Assembly: GCA_010671975.1 (NCBI GenBank)
Contig: JAAHIA010000307.1
Location: forward strand, 1-6,031
Source: Leptolyngbya sp. SIO4C1
GTDB lineage: Bacteria; Cyanobacteriota; Cyanobacteriia; Phormidesmidales; Phormidesmidaceae
Direction of reading: 5' to 3'
DNA: 6,031 nt
The notes under the pieces: model-generated
What the model was told of the DNA's origin: nothing
Database searches by the model: none
The model's input: the letters and a program-made list of their open reading frames with translations, nothing else
Part shown: positions 1 through 5,879 of the stretch, one piece after another
Position numbering within the stretch: the stretch's first letter is position 1
Layout of the letters: each line of letters starts with the position of its first letter
Translations under genes and position numbers: made by a program

Positions 1-18
1 TAGCAGGCCGAGTTTGAC

Positions 19-1917
19 GTGGGGCTGCTAGACTTGTCGCTGCCTGATAGCCAGGGGCTAGAGACGCTCGATGCGATCACGGTGCGGCACCCGCAGCTGC
101 CAATTGTGGTACTGACCAACACCAACGATGAAGACCTAGCGCTCGAAGCCGTACGACGCGGCGCGCAGGACTATCTGGTCAAGCGACAGATCGATCAGAT
201 TAGCCTAGTGCGATCGCTGCGCTATGCGATTGAGCGCAAGCAGGCCGCCGACGTGCTGCGACAAACTAACGAGATTTTAGAACAGCGGGTGCAGGCGCGC
301 ACAGCAGAGCTTGCTGCGGCTAATGCCCGACTGCGGCAGGAGGTGAAGCAGCGACAGCACATTCAAGAGCGGCTAGAGCTGGCCCAGAAAGCTAGCAAGA
401 TTGGCACCTTTGAATGGAACCTGAGTACGCAAACGGTCGCCTGGAGCGCTGAGATTGAGGCTCTCTACGGCGTCGCGCCCGGCAGCTTTCATCAAGACTG
501 TGAGGCTTGGCAGCAGACGCTGCACCCCAACGATCGCGATCGCGTCGAGCAGGCCCTACAGACTGCCGTCGATCAGCGGCAGAGCCTAGATATAGAGTTT
601 CGTATTCGCTGGCCCAGCCAAGAAGTTCGCTGGATTGCGCTCAAGAGCAGCCTGTTTTCTGACAGCGCCGAGCCGGCGGCTCCGCCCACCCGCATGCTAG
701 GGGTGCATATCGATATCACCGATCAAAAGCAGCTTGAGGCCCAGTTTTTGCGTGCGCAGCGGCTTGAGAGCATCGGCACGCTCGCCAGCGGCGTCGCGCA
801 CGACCTCAACAACATTTTGACCCCCATCCTGGCGGCTGTGAAGCTGCTGCCGCTCAAGCTCTCTGATCTAGACGATCAGTCGCGCCATCTGCTGCATATT
901 CTCGACATCAGCGCGCAGCGCGGTGCCGATTTGGTCAATCGCATTCTTTCCTTTACGCGCGGCGTTGACGGCAATCGCCAGCAGCTGCAGCTGCCGCAGC
1001 TGATTCTAGAAGTCAAGCGCATGATCGAGCAGACGCTGCCTAAGTCAATTGCGATTCACACGCGGTTAACGACAGCGCTATGGCCGATTGAGGGCGACCC
1101 AACCCAGCTGCATCAGGTATTTATGAACCTCTGTGTGAATGCGCGCGATGCCATGCCCAAAGGCGGTATGCTGCAGATTACGGTGGAAAACTTTATGGTC
1201 GACCCGGACTATGCCCGCCGTCACTTAGAGGCTGAAGTCGGTCGCTATGTGGCCGTCACGGTTTGCGATACCGGGCTGGGCATGAGTGCTGAACTGCTCT
1301 CCCGCATTTTTGATCCCTTCTTTACCACTAAAGCGATTGGCAAAGGCACCGGGCTGGGCCTGTCTGCCGTGCTGGGCATTGTCAAAAGCCACGGTGGCTT
1401 TATTGATATCCATAGCGAAGTCGGTCAAGGTAGTCAGTTCAAAGTTTGTTTGCCGGCCAGCCAGCCGTCAGCGCCCAAGCACGAGCTGCCGCCGCTGCTC
1501 AATCGCGGCAGTCGCGAGCTGATTTTAGTCGTCGATGACGAAGCTGCTATCTGCACCGTTACCCAAGCCACGCTAGAAGCCTATAACTATCGAGTTTTGA
1601 CCGCTAGCAACGGCCTCGAAGCCCTAGAAACGCTGGCGCAGCATCCGCATGAAATTTACTGCGTGCTGATGGACATCATGATGCCCACGATGGATGGGCT
1701 GGCGGCGCTACCATTGCTGAGGCAGATCAGCCCAAACCTAAAAGCGATCGCCATGAGCGGTCTGAGCCCGGCTGATACCTTAGAGCAGCGCCAGCAGCTT
1801 GGCTTTCAAGCCTTTTTGCCCAAACCCTTTACCACCCAGACGCTGCTCGAAATTGTCCACCAAATCTGTCGGCCCACCCCTGACCCCATGCAGCTCGAAA
1901 ACGGACTGGGAATTTAG
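19..1917 (+). CDS. Hybrid sensor histidine kinase (REC-coiled coil-PAS-HisKA-HATPase-REC), 5' end missing or interrupted
   Basis: A soluble two-component hybrid kinase: it should autophosphorylate on a histidine and pass phosphate to a receiver aspartate. Residues are counted from GTG 19. Residues 1-70 are the C-terminal part of a receiver with phospho-acceptor Asp5 (LLDLSLPD), Thr33 and Lys55. A charged coiled coil spans about 70-125 and a PAS/PAC domain about 125-238. HisKA follows, with His261 in AHDLNN, resembling the HDFNN-type H-box. The HATPase has the N box (Asn370, Asn374), G1 DTGLGM (417-422), F box FDPFF (431-435) and G2 GTGLGL (443-448). A complete C-terminal receiver covers about 500-618 (Asp506/Asp507, Asp552, Ser580, Lys602). 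There are no membrane segments, so it is probably cytoplasmic. GTG 19 is only the first possible start after an in-frame TAG at 1-3; receiver-like residues QAEFD continue upstream to that stop, so the true start is not settled. The input signal and partner are unknown. Confidence 0.93.
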   Translation: MGLLDLSLPDSQGLETLDAITVRHPQLPIVVLTNTNDEDLALEAVRRGAQDYLVKRQIDQISLVRSLRYAIERKQAADVLRQTNEILEQRVQARTAELAAANARLRQEVKQRQHIQERLELAQKASKIGTFEWNLSTQTVAWSAEIEALYGVAPGSFHQDCEAWQQTLHPNDRDRVEQALQTAVDQRQSLDIEFRIRWPSQEVRWIALKSSLFSDSAEPAAPPTRMLGVHIDITDQKQLEAQFLRAQRLESIGTLASGVAHDLNNILTPILAAVKLLPLKLSDLDDQSRHLLHILDISAQRGADLVNRILSFTRGVDGNRQQLQLPQLILEVKRMIEQTLPKSIAIHTRLTTALWPIEGDPTQLHQVFMNLCVNARDAMPKGGMLQITVENFMVDPDYARRHLEAEVGRYVAVTVCDTGLGMSAELLSRIFDPFFTTKAIGKGTGLGLSAVLGIVKSHGGFIDIHSEVGQGSQFKVCLPASQPSAPKHELPPLLNRGSRELILVVDDEAAICTVTQATLEAYNYRVLTASNGLEALETLAQHPHEIYCVLMDIMMPTMDGLAALPLLRQISPNLKAIAMSGLSPADTLEQRQQLGFQAFLPKPFTTQTLLEIVHQICRPTPDPMQLENGLGI

Positions 1918-1921
1918 CCAG

Positions 1922-1946
1922 CGCCATAGACCAAAATGCTATGGTG
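1922..1946 (+). other. Small inverted repeat between the kinase and TPR genes
   Basis: CCATAG at 1924-1929 and CTATGG at 1939-1944 form a perfect 6-bp stem, extended by a G-T and a C-G pair to 8 bp, around a 9-nt loop. It lies just after the kinase stop codon. No run of T follows, so it is a poor intrinsic terminator. It could be a weak mRNA 3' hairpin or a protein-binding dyad; its function is not shown. Confidence 0.3.
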
Positions 1947-1980
1947 ACAGCAGAGAGCCGATCTTTTAGATGCGGGGGCT

Positions 1981-3819
1981 ATGCGCGATCGCTACTTAGA
2001 GCTAATCGACCAGATAGTGGCAGCTACGCTGCAGGGAAAAATTCGTGCCAAAGCACAGGTCTACGACTGGCTGCAGGCCGAAATCGAGCCGGGGACAGGC
2101 GAAATATTTGAGCGCTGCCTGCAAACGCGCGCCGATGACATCCAGCCGCAGCTAGACCAGGGCGACGAGCTGCAGCAGGCCAAAGCCCTGCGGCAGCAGC
2201 GGGCACTCAAGACCATCCAAAGCGAGTGGAGCCACTGGCAAAAGGAAAATCAGGCCAGTGCCGCCCTGCAGCAGGTCGTCGATGCGATCGCGCAGGCTGA
2301 TACCGCCGACCGGCTAGCGCCGCTGCTGGCCGCGCTGGATCCTAACCAGGCCGATGTGCTCACCCGCGAGCAGCTGCAGCAGCTGGCCAAGCAGCTAGAG
2401 CAGCGAGCCGATCAAGTTGCTGATAGCGCCACGCTGCTCGATTTTGCCGCCGGGCTAACGCAGGGTCTGCAGATTTGGCAGCGTCTAGACACTCACGTCG
2501 TCAGCTGGATTTACGATCAAGCACGAGGCTCAATTGGTTTTGGCAAAGCCACCGAATCGCGTGGCCCCTGGGCCAGCTGGGCCAAACAGGTCAATAGCCC
2601 AGAGCTGCAGCGCCTGTTTCAAGACTTAGCCGACCACCAAACCGTCACCGAGGCGGGGCTGCCTGCGCCCATGAGCGTTCAGAGCTGGCTGACGCTGGCC
2701 GTGGTGCTGCAGCGGCTGCAGCTAGGGCTCGTGGTTTGGTTTGATAAGCAGCCCTACGACCCCACCGCCGGCAAGCGGCTCTCGATTGCCACCTTTTTGA
2801 CCTTCTCTGTCGTCTGGAGCCAGCTGTCGCAGCGCTTTCAGGCTCTGCAGCAGAGCACGCTAGCTGACGGCTGCTTTCAAATTATTCTGCAAATTCTGCG
2901 GCAGTTTGCTCAGCAGCCCTATTTCCCGCTCTACGGCGGTCTATTTGCCGCCCTCTCGGGTGAGCCGCTGCAGTCGCTGCTCGACTATCTCAACCAGCCG
3001 CTGCGACAGGTGCCCAATACTGCCACCAAAGCCCGCATTTTAACGCTGCTCGGCTTTTCACAGCGCGCGCTCGGCCGCTATCAGCAGGCCGTTAACTTTC
3101 ATCGCGAGGCGCTAGCGATTGCCCAAGCGGCTGACGATCGGCCCTGCCAGATTGCCAACCTCAACCACTGGAGCCGCACCAGCGTTCGCCAAAAAGACTA
3201 TGCTGCCGCGATTGACACTAGCCAGCGCGCCCTAATCTTGGCGCGACAGAGCGGCGACCGGCTAGGCGAAGCCAACGCGCTTGCCAACCTCGGCTATAGC
3301 GAAGTCTTTTTAGCTCAGCAAGAGAATGCGCTGGATAGCGATCGCTACGAGCAGGTACTCGGCTACCTACAGCGCGGTCTTTCGCTGTCAGAGCAGCTAG
3401 GCGATCTGCCCAGCCAGGCCATGTGCGCCCACAGCTTAGGGCTGGCCCAGGTGATTTTGGCCCAGCATGAGGCTGCTGTGGAAACCCTGCGCAAAGCCCT
3501 TTATATTGCCCAAAATATTGGCGACCTGTTCCTCCAAGGCGTCAATTATGCCTACCTAGCAGAAGCCTATCGCAGTCTAGACAATACCGAAAAAGCGATC
3601 GCAACCGGCTGCCTTGGCATGTATCTGCTGCACCAAATTGGCTCTGATCAGTGGCGACAGCCCGCCGCTGGCCTCAGCATCCTCTATGGTCAGCTGGGAC
3701 CAGCCGCTTTTCAAACCGTAGTAGAACAGTTCCGCCCCCAGCTGCTGCTACAGATTGGCGTTGATGGCTATGACTATTTACCTAAGCTGCTGACAGCGTA
3801 TCGACAGTCGCTGACGTAG
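1981..3819 (+). CDS. TPR-repeat protein, 612 residues, with an uncharacterised N-terminal half
   Basis: A probable cytoplasmic scaffold or interaction protein; no enzyme motif is seen. The N-terminal 330 residues are mostly helical, rich in Gln, Ala and Leu (for example QLQQLAKQLEQ near 131-141), and match no domain I can name. The C-terminal half has about five tandem TPR-like units near residues 350-383, 390-423, 430-473 (with an insertion), 480-513 and 520-553. They show the helix-turn-helix pattern and repeated ends such as ALAIAQAADD, ALILARQSGD and ALYIAQNIGD. No signal peptide or membrane segment is evident. ATG 1981 is preceded by GGGGG at 1974-1978, close and not a classic Shine-Dalgarno. 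The first codons include a HIP1 octamer. It lies 63 bases after the kinase on the same strand, so co-transcription is possible. The N-terminal style recalls a widespread cyanobacterial TPR family, from memory only. Confidence 0.88.
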   Translation: MRDRYLELIDQIVAATLQGKIRAKAQVYDWLQAEIEPGTGEIFERCLQTRADDIQPQLDQGDELQQAKALRQQRALKTIQSEWSHWQKENQASAALQQVVDAIAQADTADRLAPLLAALDPNQADVLTREQLQQLAKQLEQRADQVADSATLLDFAAGLTQGLQIWQRLDTHVVSWIYDQARGSIGFGKATESRGPWASWAKQVNSPELQRLFQDLADHQTVTEAGLPAPMSVQSWLTLAVVLQRLQLGLVVWFDKQPYDPTAGKRLSIATFLTFSVVWSQLSQRFQALQQSTLADGCFQIILQILRQFAQQPYFPLYGGLFAALSGEPLQSLLDYLNQPLRQVPNTATKARILTLLGFSQRALGRYQQAVNFHREALAIAQAADDRPCQIANLNHWSRTSVRQKDYAAAIDTSQRALILARQSGDRLGEANALANLGYSEVFLAQQENALDSDRYEQVLGYLQRGLSLSEQLGDLPSQAMCAHSLGLAQVILAQHEAAVETLRKALYIAQNIGDLFLQGVNYAYLAEAYRSLDNTEKAIATGCLGMYLLHQIGSDQWRQPAAGLSILYGQLGPAAFQTVVEQFRPQLLLQIGVDGYDYLPKLLTAYRQSLT

Positions 3820-3848
3820 AAACTCTTAAAGTGGGAATAAGGAACGAG

Positions 3849-3860
3849 GAATTTAAATTC
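3849..3860. repeat. 12-bp perfect palindrome GAATTTAAATTC
   Basis: A self-complementary AT-rich 12-mer in the gap between the TPR gene and the TspO-like gene, 54 bases before the likely ATG. It could be an operator-like dyad or part of a promoter. No binding protein can be assigned. Confidence 0.4.
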
Positions 3861-3914
3861 TGTCTGCCTTCGCCTGCTTACTTTTACCTTCCCTCTTCCT
3901 GCTTTCGCCTTTCC
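3861..3914 (+). other. Pyrimidine-rich leader with an imperfect direct repeat
   Basis: The 54 bases before the TspO-like ATG are strongly biased to C and T on the plus strand. Within them, CTGCCTTCGCCT (3864-3875) recurs as CTGCTTTCGCCT (3899-3910), 11 of 12 identical and 35 bases apart. The tract leaves no room for a purine-rich Shine-Dalgarno. It may be a remnant of a simple polypurine/polypyrimidine intergenic repeat, or an untranslated leader. No function is shown. Confidence 0.4.
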
Positions 3915-4673
3915 ATGACTTTCACTAACTCTAGCCGCTTCCTTTCCATTCTCACAATTGTTGCGATTATCGGTACGCTGGCCGTCAACAGCCTGTCTAA
4001 TTTCTTTCCACCCGGCGGTAAGAACGTAGGTGAGATTGCCAACACAACGCTGAGCGGGGTGTTGATCACGCCAGCTAACTATGCCTTTATCATCTGGGGT
4101 GTGATTTACATTGGCCTAATTGCCTACGGTGTCTATCAGTTTCAGCAGCGGCGACGGCGTGAAATTCGCCAGGCTAGCGGCTGGCTGATTGCCGCCTGCG
4201 TTATCCAAATCGGCTGGATCTATCTGTTTACGCTGCAGCAGTTTTGGCTGTCGGTGGTGGCGATGCTGGGTATTTTGTTCTCGCTGATGCAAGCCTACCG
4301 CGCTTTGGAGATTGGTCGCTTTCGCGTCTCCTCGCGACGATGGTGGATGGCCCATGCGCCCTTTGGCCTCTACCTGGGGTGGATTTCAGTGGCGACAGTG
4401 GTGAATGTTGCCTCAGCGCTCTATGCCAGCGGCTGGTCAGGCTGGGGGCTGAGCGACGCTGCCTGGACCGTGATTATGCTGCTGGTGAGCGGTGCGATCG
4501 CAGCGCTGGTGATCTGGCGGCGCATAGATCCGGTCTTCACTGGCGTTTTTGTTTGGGCCTACGTGGCGATCTTGATCCGCCAGCAGGCCGTGCCGTCAAT
4601 TTGGATAACGGCAGCGGTGGTCGCAGCAGGGCTAGAGTTTTGGTGGGTCTATCGCAAAATTAGCGCCGATTAA
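3915..4673 (+). CDS. Tryptophan-rich TspO/MBR-related membrane protein, 252 residues
   Basis: A multi-pass integral membrane protein with 15 tryptophans. Hydrophobic segments lie near residues 8-30, 54-76, 90-107, 111-128, 150-172, 184-201, 208-222 and 229-247, so about six to eight spans. Motifs such as PANYAFIIWGVIYIG (53-67) and APFGLYLGWISVATVVN (148-164) resemble the longer relatives of the TspO/MBR tryptophan-rich sensory proteins; classic TspO is about 160 residues with five spans. TspO-type proteins bind porphyrins or similar ligands and affect tetrapyrrole and stress responses, but no ligand can be inferred here. ATG 3915 is preferred over an in-frame GTG at 3831, because the extra 28 residues are polar, atypical and encoded by the pyrimidine-rich leader. 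No Shine-Dalgarno is visible before ATG 3915. The gene follows the TPR gene by 95 bases and converges on a minus-strand gene. The exact family is less certain than its membrane nature. Confidence 0.75.
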   Translation: MTFTNSSRFLSILTIVAIIGTLAVNSLSNFFPPGGKNVGEIANTTLSGVLITPANYAFIIWGVIYIGLIAYGVYQFQQRRRREIRQASGWLIAACVIQIGWIYLFTLQQFWLSVVAMLGILFSLMQAYRALEIGRFRVSSRRWWMAHAPFGLYLGWISVATVVNVASALYASGWSGWGLSDAAWTVIMLLVSGAIAALVIWRRIDPVFTGVFVWAYVAILIRQQAVPSIWITAAVVAAGLEFWWVYRKISAD

Positions 4674-4712
4674 GCCGATGGAAACCGCACAGGTCTGTCA
4701 TATTCTTTTACA

Positions 4713-4747
4713 GGTTTAGATTCAGAAAGACGACGCTAGTCTAAATT
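4713..4747. terminator. Weak inverted repeat at the convergent gene ends
   Basis: TTTAGA at 4715-4720 pairs with TCTAAA at 4740-4745, with wobble extensions at both ends. It sits between the stop of the TspO-like gene and the stop of the minus-strand gene, whose stop codon lies inside the loop side. It is AT-rich with no strong T tract, so termination is only a suggestion from its position. Confidence 0.2.
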
Positions 4748-5344
4748 CTGTTCACACAGGCCAAAAAAAGTTCGCAGCAGCCCCAATAAAATCGGCATTT
4801 CTCCAATGCCGTGCAGCAGCGACTCGCTCGCCTCACCTTTCGCCAGTCGATAGAATTTCCATCCTTCGCCATTGGTGACAATGCCATAAATGTCGATGAC
4901 TCGGCCTAACTGCTGGTTTATCCATTGGCATGTTTGCATCTCGACGAGGCACTGCGCAGCGCCTTGCTCAAAGTTGTCCTTCTTTGCCTCAATCACGCAG
5001 ACAAATGGTGCTTCTAGATAAGCCCGACGCTCAGCAATCAGGTAGTCTGCATTACCACAGACGTCTTTGCCTTCTAAATAGGCCCCTTTCCAAATCTTTA
5101 ACCGCTGAAATCCTTCTAGCCCTTCTTCGCAGATGGCGTCAATCAGCAATGTCTTAGAAACCTCTAAACTTTCTAAGTCAAACCGCTGTAGTCGCTCTAG
5201 CCGCTGTTGAAAGAAACTGCTGATGGGCACAGGCTCGGCTGCTAGCGTCCAGCGCTTTAGCTCAGTGATGCCTAAATATTTGAACGCTTCTTTGTAGGTG
5301 AAGCTAGAAAAGCTTTTCTTGCGTTCTTGAGTGGCCTGAGTCAT
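4736..5344 (-). CDS. Hypothetical protein with a PD-(D/E)XK nuclease-like signature, 202 residues
   Basis: A soluble protein with no signal peptide or membrane span. The central part carries a pattern typical of the PD-(D/E)XK nuclease fold: Asp100 in GNADYL, then after a short beta-strand Glu119 and Lys121 in VIEAKKD, followed by FEQGAAQ (125-131), which resembles the downstream Gln-containing helix of RecB-like nucleases. A beta-strand-like IYGIVTNGEGWKFYRL (152-167) follows, as in type I restriction N-terminal domains and related small cyanobacterial proteins. No methylase, specificity subunit or toxin-antitoxin partner is adjacent, so the substrate is unknown and activity is unproven. The start ATG at 5344 has no obvious Shine-Dalgarno. 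The coding sequence is visibly AT-richer than the kinase and TPR genes and lacks HIP1 sites, which may reflect a different history. A MITE-like element ends about 30 bases upstream. Confidence 0.75.
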   Translation of the reverse strand: MTQATQERKKSFSSFTYKEAFKYLGITELKRWTLAAEPVPISSFFQQRLERLQRFDLESLEVSKTLLIDAICEEGLEGFQRLKIWKGAYLEGKDVCGNADYLIAERRAYLEAPFVCVIEAKKDNFEQGAAQCLVEMQTCQWINQQLGRVIDIYGIVTNGEGWKFYRLAKGEASESLLHGIGEMPILLGLLRTFFGLCEQNLD

Positions 5345-5373
5345 AGGCGAATTGGAAAAAGTCTACTTCTATA

Positions 5374-5480
5374 TGACTTACGCGCAAAACCTCTACTACG
5401 CCAAGCATATCGTAGAGGATCCCCCGTCCCCCTTCATTCAAGAGATGGCCGGAGGTCGGGGGATCAAATTGCGCAAGTCC
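5374..5480. mobile_element. MITE-like inverted-repeat element, 107 bp, flanked by TA
   Basis: The left end GACTTACGCGCAA (5375-5387) and the right end TTGCGCAAGTC (5469-5479) are inverted copies apart from a 2-base indel. TA dinucleotides sit directly outside (5372-5373 and 5481-5482), as expected for TA-target insertions of the IS630/Tc1 type. Inside are two further hairpins: CCTCTAC (5390-5396) with GTAGAGG (5412-5418), and GATCCCCCG (5418-5426) with CGGGGGATC (5457-5465). There is no coding capacity. Termini starting GACTTACGC and C-rich GATCCCCC cores are, from memory, common in cyanobacterial non-autonomous repeats. It separates the two minus-strand genes and could also end or start transcripts. 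Confidence 0.55.
5418..5465. repeat. C-rich hairpin inside the MITE-like element
   Basis: A perfect 9-bp stem (GATCCCCCG with CGGGGGATC) continues inward with CC/GG pairs separated by single mismatches, giving about 13 paired positions around a roughly 18-base centre. No T tract follows on either strand, so it is not a classic terminator, though it is stable enough to affect mRNA ends. Its left arm shares CCCCCGTCCCC with the hairpin at 5784-5794. Confidence 0.6.
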
Positions 5481-5509
5481 TATTCTAAAATAGCGTCTAT
5501 TGAAATGGC

Positions 5510-5734
5510 TTAAACCATTCGCAAGCGCTTGATCAGCACGGTCACCCATTTTTTCGCTATCGGCTGTGGCTGGCTCCAGTCGTTAGGGCCAGCAAAGCCT
5601 AGCTTATGCAAGGTCTTGATCATCTTCTGCAAGGCTGGCTTTGAGCCGGTGATGCTGAGAGATACGTCTTCAAACTGCGGCACATCGTCAAGCGCAATCG
5701 GCGGCGCACCCGCGCCGGAATTATTTTGAAACAT
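5510..5734 (-). CDS. Small hypothetical protein, 74 residues
   Basis: I do not recognise this family. The start ATG at 5734 is supported by AGGAG at 5747-5743, 8 bases upstream, so it is preferred over an in-frame GTG at 5758 that would add eight residues covering the Shine-Dalgarno itself. The N-terminus is polar and low-complexity (NNSGAGAPP). The middle (residues 15-30) is acidic, then strand-like VSLSITGS. A basic helix KPALQKMIKTLHKLGF follows at about 32-47, and the C-terminus is basic and hydrophobic (KKWVTVLIKRLRMV). There are no cysteines, signal peptide or membrane span. It could be a small nucleic-acid- or protein-binding factor, but that is only composition. It is flanked on both sides by C-rich hairpins and lies downstream of the hairpin-dense region on the same strand. 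Confidence 0.6.
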   Translation of the reverse strand: MFQNNSGAGAPPIALDDVPQFEDVSLSITGSKPALQKMIKTLHKLGFAGPNDWSQPQPIAKKWVTVLIKRLRMV

Positions 5735-5742
5735 GGTCTGAT

Positions 5743-5747
5743 CTCCT
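5743..5747 (-). promoter_or_regulatory. Ribosome binding site for the 74-residue gene
   Basis: The minus strand reads AGGAG here, with 8 bases before ATG 5734. It is the clearest Shine-Dalgarno among the genes in this window and decides the start of the small gene. Confidence 0.6.
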
Positions 5748-5773
5748 ATTGTTTTCACCCTGGTTAGGGCAAT

Positions 5774-5835
5774 GGGTTTGATGCCCCCGTCCCCTGAGCG
5801 AACTCAAGGAAACGGGGGCGTAGGACATCAGACCT
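5774..5835 (-). promoter_or_regulatory. Long hairpin in the leader of the 74-residue gene
   Basis: The outer stem pairs 5774-5783 with 5826-5835 (10 pairs including wobbles) or, in competition at one base, GCCCCCGT (5783-5790) pairs with ACGGGGGC (5812-5819). The tip is TGAG (5795-5798) with CTCA (5803-5806), which reads TTCG in the loop on the minus strand. It starts about 40 bases upstream of the small gene's ATG. It may be a 5' UTR regulatory or stabilising structure; no known riboswitch consensus was recognised. Confidence 0.45.
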
Positions 5836-5877
5836 AAAACTCAGCCACCCCGCTGCTGTTGCACAATCGGGGTGGCT
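5836..5877 (-). terminator. Probable intrinsic terminator or attenuator on the minus strand
   Basis: AGCCACCCCG (5843-5852) and CGGGGTGGCT (5868-5877) form a perfect 10-bp GC-rich stem with a 15-nt loop. On the minus strand the stem is followed by GAG and then TTTT (5839-5836). On the plus strand no T run follows. It would end a transcript arriving from beyond 5880, just before the leader of the 74-residue gene, or act as an attenuator for that gene. The T run is short, so efficiency is uncertain. Confidence 0.5.
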
Positions 5878-5879
5878 AC

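Noticed and set aside
1225..1522. Open frames on both strands over the kinase ATPase domain
   Set aside because: They are shadows of a strongly supported kinase reading frame with all catalytic boxes intact.
3831..3914. Upstream GTG start giving a 28-residue extension of the TspO-like protein
   Set aside because: The extension is polar and unlike the family, is encoded by the pyrimidine-rich tract, and ATG 3915 gives a natural membrane-protein N-terminus.
5304..5549. 81-residue minus-strand open frame spanning the gap between the two minus-strand genes
   Set aside because: It overlaps both genes in another frame and is composed largely of the MITE-like element; no Shine-Dalgarno or domain is seen.
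5735..5758. GTG start at 5758 for the small minus-strand gene
   Set aside because: ATG 5734 has AGGAG at the right spacing; the GTG would place that site inside the coding region.
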